A stretch of 64,000 nucleotides of DNA, from contig VWND01000005.1 in the NCBI GenBank assembly GCA_009599575.1, positions 1,364,001 to 1,428,000 on the forward strand, in the 5' to 3' direction. The notes under the pieces are model-generated. The model worked only from the letters and a program-made list of their open reading frames with translations, had not been told where the DNA came from and ran no database searches. Below, one piece after another: positions 59,551 through 64,000 of this stretch. The stretch comes from Blumeriella jaapii. Taxonomy: Eukaryota > Ascomycota > Leotiomycetes > Helotiales > Drepanopezizaceae. Numbering within the stretch: the first letter of the stretch is position 1; each line of letters starts with the position of its first letter. The position numbers and the translations under genes were made by a program.

Positions 59551-61138
59551 ATGGATACGTCCAGTGTTCTTTCGATTCTTTCTTTCGTCTTCTGCGTCTC
59601 GATTATCACCAGTCGCATCGGTCGGGCGCACAACTGGGCTGTGGTCGCAATCCTCCTGGTCTCTCTCACTGGATTCATGGTTCCACGACATGATTGGGGC
59701 CCCTTGTACCTTGGTCTGATGTTGTAAGTCTATCATGGTGAGTGACACAGGTCGTCAACTGATATTCTCCAGCGTTTGGGGATGGATGGATCACTTCATC
59801 AACAAATACTATTCTTCCAGATACAAACCGGCCACTCCCCCCCGAAACCCGACCTATACCCCCAAGGACGTTTCTGTTGTGGTACGCACTCTCGGACCCC
59901 CTTCAACTTTCAATAAATGTCTGCAACTGTGGCTGGCCAACAAGCCTCTTGAGGTCATCATATGTACTACTCAGGATCACATTGATGAGGTTAACCGCAT
60001 TGTCAACGAGACCGTGTTAGACGAGTTTGATCGCGCAAAGGTTGCCACGATCGTTTCCGAGAAGGGTGCTCGAAAGCAGCTTCTGGCAGGCATCCTAAGA
60101 GCGAAGGGCAAGATCATCGCAACATGCGACAACCATATTGAATGGCCTGCTCAATACCTCATCCATATGCTACCCTGCTTTGAAGATAGCAACGTTGCTG
60201 CCGCTGGTCCCTCCATCAAGGTCAAGATTCCCGAAGATCGTCAGGACAACATGAGCCCGTGGGAAGTGGCTGCGGTGCGACTCGCTGATCGTGGCCCTGG
60301 GTCAGGCAAGGCTCTGCATGCTGCTGCAAGATGGTGTGTAAGTATTAAACCCTTCCTAACGCTCACACCTGAATGACCGACGGGCTGTCGCTGACTCCAG
60401 GTGCATAGTGGATCCTGGCTGGAACTACTGGTGTTTACTTGGCCTCTGTTCTCCAATCTCCCGAATTCGCCCAAGCCTATGTCAACGACAAGTGGTACGG
60501 CGTTCCATTGGATGTAGGAGAGGATACCTTTATCTCTAGGTGTAGGTGTTTGCTACAAGGCCAAGAAGTCCCTTGGAAAATCGCGTTGGCTAACAACATC
60601 GGTTCAGGGATTCTCAAGCTTAACATGACCATTGCGATTCAGTGGACCAACGAAACTGATGTTACCCGTACGGTGAAGCGAACTGGCGGAGCCCTCCTTC
60701 AACAAATGCTGCGATGGGAGAGGAGCACCGTCCAATCCTTTTGGCTGACCATCATCGACGTCCCCCAATTCAAGAAGTAGGCATTCCAAGTCATGTTTCA
60801 ACTCGGGGCGGATTGAAGCTAATTCCCGCAGGCATCCGCTCGTCAAGTTCCGAACTTACGAGAGACTCATCAAGGCTCCAATGGCCCTCTGCCACCTCAT
60901 TGCTTGGATCTTCTCCCTACGCCAGTACCCGACCAGCACTACACTTCTCCTCGCGTACTACGTCGCCCTCAAGTACCGCGACTACCGTGCCTTCGTCGCC
61001 AAATACCCCAAGATGAGAAAGCATGCCTGGGCCGCAATGCTGGTGGACTTCTCAACCATCCTGGTTGGCAACTGGGCTATAGTCACGTTGTCCGACAACA
61101 GCTGGGAGCATGGCGAGGGAGGACGAAAGCCTACATGA
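59551..61138 (+). CDS. GT2 family glycosyltransferase, fungal Cps1-like polysaccharide synthase
   Basis: Membrane-bound processive glycosyltransferase, predicted to build a surface polysaccharide; the product is unknown. Exons 59551..59723, 59773..60337, 60409..60776 and 60832..61138 give 470 residues; introns are 49, 71 and 55 bp, all GT-AG. Two N-terminal membrane segments (about 5-22 and 29-47), a GT-A domain starting DVSVVVRTLGPPSTF (about 90), ATCDNHIEWP (about 174-183) at the place of the DxD-type Asp motif, VGEDTFISR (about 282-290), QQMLRW (344-349) as the QxxRW motif, then C-terminal hydrophobic segments. The usual DDH reads DNH here, so activity may be altered. Related genes in Zymoseptoria and Fusarium are needed for hyphal growth on surfaces. 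Intact frame. Confidence 0.87.
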
Positions 61139-63437
61139 TGGGCGCGATCGATGATGGAGATTCCGATTCTCGTGCACCTGGCGTAGATAGTCTACTGTAC
61201 ATAGCGACTGGTAACAGCAGACGCTGCCACAGCATCGTGAAATCATAGAAGCGTGACAGTCCCGATGCGCGTCCATATCGTCAGTACAGTGAAGAAAAGT
61301 CGGAGGTGAGCTACCTTTGAGACGTCGTCTCTGTAGACTATGTGTGCTGAGATCTAGGCATTTTAGTCAAGGATCTGGGCAAAGCTAGTGTGACTGCTTG
61401 GAAGCGCCGGCTTCAAGTGAGGATTTGGCGCGCTTGGGAAAAGAGATGCTTTTCCCAACTGTTTGTATGGTGTTCTTCCGCATCATGCGGTAACGTTAAC
61501 CTCTTCGCCCTTTGGACGACTGCTACAGCTACGTTAAATTATCTTCGAGGCGCCTCTCACTTCCAACCGATGGCATTAACACTGGTGTTCTCCTCGGGTT
61601 GTACAGTACTACGAGAGCCACGATCATGGGTTTCTAATCGCCCGTGATTGTGATTGTTTGACAAATATCATATAATGCTGTATATCTGGGTGTAGAACAA
61701 GTGTTTGATGAAGGGGTGTCGTCGGTACAGTTTTACTTACACCCAGCCTTGGCTTCTAGCCCCTGGTGTGCTCAGTCAGCGTATACACGTGACAAGCGAA
61801 AACATGAAGTACTGTGCTTGGTTTTAATCACAGAACATCGGAACATGCTTTTTTTTTACTTTTGTTATCTAATTCAATATGCTGATGAGTTCGGGTCTTG
61901 CGCAAGGGCGGCTTCTCCACGTCTCGATGCATACTCCGTAGTGAAAATTTTCGCATGCCTTTATTTCTCCAAATTATCCGTTGCTTCATACGAGTTTTGT
62001 TCTGAGAATCATTGCTTAAGAATATTCAACTCAATTGCAATACGACCAAAGTATATTCTTCCCCTATTGTTCATAGCTATTTCCATCACCCTTTGTTGTT
62101 ACGACACAGCAGATCTTGCAAGCTTTAAAACGCCCTCAAAGCCTTTGCTTTCCCCCCAAAACGACGTATTTATCAATCTTGAACCCAGCTTGCTTGATTT
62201 AAAAGAAACGTATTGATATTGTTTTGCACGCCGCATAATATGTCCTTCCTTCCTCTATGTTTTAGTCCAGTTCGCTTAGGCAAAAAGATGGGGAAGAAAA
62301 AAGCAAGCTATCTTAAAACGGTCAAGGCATGCCTAACGAGCTCCATAGCTTAAAAAAAACCATTCAGTATTCCTAGCATAGCATCACACAACCTAAGAAA
62401 ACAACAGCCATAAGCATCTCATAGATTATAAAGATCACCAATGATCAATGTTGGCTTTTGCGTGTTCCCGAACCAACGCTCATGACTGCTCATACAAGCT
62501 AGCCACTCGAGCTGCCTTAGGGCGTGAACAGCTACGCCTTGAGGTAGCAAGAAGTGTAGAAAAAATACAAGCTCTTAGGCTCGGCATTGGGATTTTATCA
62601 GTTGACAGCCAAGTTAGCAAAAAGATTCTCGTGAAAACCAAATCGGGAGATGTTCTAGAAGCTAGCTATAGTTGTTAAACAGAAGTGAGCATTTTCGGTA
62701 CCCATGATACTGATACTGGCTTTGCATCCAAGATCGAGCTTCATAGAACAACTCCCTTTTTTGTGGCTAAAGACTTGTCAAAAGTCGAGGTGGATTTGAA
62801 GAAACGAAAAGACTAGTAAGAGGATTGAGAAGGAGCTACTCTAGTCGCCCTTATCAACGTAAAACAAACATACTTTAAGAACATGGATCAAGCAGCAGAT
62901 TGTACTATTTTTTTCACATTACACAAACAGTGTGAAACTGTACACGTGAGACTGTTAACCGTGTGGTGCTAGCTTCGAGCACGTCTCCCTTACTTGGACG
63001 TGAAAACCGCCGCCCTCTTTACTTTGTACTGCACAAATCATTGGAAACCCCGAGTTCTCGTTTTAAAAACTCCACCACTGTGTTTCATCACAACGTTGGA
63101 TGTCCTTATGGCGATAAATACGATCGTTGCGAACCGTATCCTGACTGTTGATATCACCATATCGATCTGCTGTGTGAGTGTCATGTGACACTGGTCACCT
63201 GATGTCAATGATGCGTGCATCTCATCCACGACACTCCTTTAGCACGTACACCACGAGTTCAATACACCACCCCCTACTGTATATACAGCACCACCTAAAT
63301 AGGTTTGAACAGAACTGGTTGATGTATCGAAAACCTCAATGAGTGCATACACTTGCAAACCCCCGTACTGCAGTTCACTGTGGTGAAGCAGCAAACAAAG
63401 CACCCAGAGCCGAATCTCCAACACCATCCCCACGTCC
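61139..63437. other. Intergenic region, no gene supported
   Basis: About 2.3 kb. The longest open frame (61701-62216, plus) has no ATG at its start, no recognisable motif and biased Phe/Ser content. 62448-62678 holds a short frame with KKILVKTKSGDVLEAS that I do not recognise. No RIP signature and no repeat seen. Promoters and UTRs of the flanking genes may occupy the ends. Confidence 0.4.
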
Positions 63438-64000
63438 TCAATTGGCGATATAGGGTGGCTTCATGTTCCAAGGATGCGCGCGAAGCTCCTCTATCATGGC
63501 CGTGACGGCATCTTCCTCGACCTGCTCGGCCACCAGCTTCGCCTTGTCCTCCTCTGCCCACTGCTCTCGAATCTCGTCGGTGATGCGGGAAGATTCGCCA
63601 TGGTCGGGTATCGAGATGCTCGTCACGGGTTCAGCCGGCCGAATGAAACCCTTCGCATCGGCCTCGACGACCCCCTCGAAGAACTTCCTGCTCATGATTT
63701 CGTATCCCGCTGCGGTCGGGTGCATGTGGTCCCAGGTCAAGTTCTCGATCTGTACGCCGTCGGAATCGCCCATCTCGACCAAAACCACGGTCTTGCCCTC
63801 GCGCTCCAGGACTCGGAATACCCTCCTCAATTGAGTGTTACAGTCCCTCACCCGATCCTGGCCGCCCCATCTCTGCGTCTCGGTCGTCGGAATCAGCGTG
63901 CCCATCACCAGAGCGGCGTTGGGCGACAATTCGAAAATCAACTCGGCGAGCGCATGATAGCGTTTGAAGAGCTCCGGCAAACTCGCGTTCTGAAAGTTGT
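63438..64000 (-). CDS. SGNH/GDSL-type hydrolase, 3' part only
   Basis: C-terminal part of an SGNH hydrolase; the gene runs past the right edge of the window, so the GDSL Ser block is not visible. Visible are QNASLPELFKRYHALAELIF, a strand ALVMGTLIPT (about 20-30 residues in), KTVVLVEMGD, and the block V motif WDHMHPTAAGYEIM, whose Asp and His complete the catalytic triad. The spacing is like carbohydrate-esterase family 3 and related fungal esterases, but substrate is not inferable. A charged C-terminal tail of about 75 residues (EQWAEEDKAKLVAEQVEED) ends at the TGA at 63438-63440. No intron in this part; GC-rich with no decay. Confidence 0.85.
   Translation of the reverse strand, partial: NFQNASLPELFKRYHALAELIFELSPNAALVMGTLIPTTETQRWGGQDRVRDCNTQLRRVFRVLEREGKTVVLVEMGDSDGVQIENLTWDHMHPTAAGYEIMSRKFFEGVVEADAKGFIRPAEPVTSISIPDHGESSRITDEIREQWAEEDKAKLVAEQVEEDAVTAMIEELRAHPWNMKPPYIAN

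Noticed and set aside
61701..62216. 171-codon frame in the spacer after the GT2 gene
   Set aside because: No ATG at the start, no motif, Phe/Ser-rich composition and no intron or promoter evidence. Treated as chance.
1..64000. CRISPR arrays, tRNA and rRNA genes
   Set aside because: No direct-repeat/spacer array and no convincing tRNA or rRNA sequence was seen by eye. A tRNAscan-SE or Infernal run would be decisive.

Overview
The window is chromosomal DNA of a filamentous ascomycete (Pezizomycotina). The evidence is short GT-AG introns of 45-106 bp with CTAAC/CTGAC-like branch sites, fungal gene families, and a 44-kb AT-rich block with the signature of repeat-induced point mutation (RIP). A Sordariomycete, possibly hypocrealean, is a guess from style only; no marker here fixes the species.

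Left flank (1-6.4 kb): the condensin ATPase SMC2 (minus strand, six exons, with an apparent one-base frameshift near 3100) is divergent from a hotdog-fold acyl-CoA thioesterase (plus strand, five exons). Then comes AT/CT-rich intergenic DNA with a TATA-like motif, ending in a 9-bp minisatellite.

Central island (6415-50161): this is one stack of nested transposons that can be resolved to the base. A Tc1/mariner relic (M) was hit in its right inverted repeat by a Ty3/gypsy chromovirus (A1). A1 was hit twice by a second chromovirus family, B2 in gag and B3 in RNase H. B2 was hit by B1, B1 by a Ty1/copia element (D), and B3 by A2. Five insertions have perfect 5-bp target duplications (AAACG, GATTA, ATATC, GCAAT, GTAAA), A1 has GTGTT/GTGTC, and M has TA. 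Removing each insertion gives lengths that agree within a family: A1 6427 and A2 6402; B1 7365, B2 7354 and B3 7355. All copies are dead. Stops sit mostly at former CAA/CAG/TGG codons, while CpG is kept.

Two unusual reading frames lie inside the stack. The copia element carries an antisense frame of about 435 codons between the end of pol and its 3' LTR; its first 231 codons are still open and it has a C-x2-C-x6-C motif. Family B has a Lys/Ala-rich frame downstream of its chromodomain, with matching sequence in all three copies.

Right flank (50.2-64 kb): a stearoyl-CoA delta-9 desaturase fused to cytochrome b5 (OLE1 type, minus) with an odd upstream region (31-G run, GTGA and CTGCC arrays); about 4 kb of low-complexity DNA rich in CAGTAC/GTACTG motifs; an 8-bp tandem array; a decayed heme-thiolate peroxidase gene and an FAD-oxidase fragment; a 100-bp tandem repeat in three copies; a four-exon GT2 polysaccharide synthase-like gene (plus); and the 3' part of an SGNH/GDSL hydrolase running off the right edge.

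The genes do not form a pathway. SMC2 serves chromosome condensation, the thioesterase and desaturase act in lipid metabolism, and the glycosyltransferase and SGNH enzyme are probably cell-surface or carbohydrate related. The main story of the window is the nested RIP-mutated island between two housekeeping neighbourhoods.
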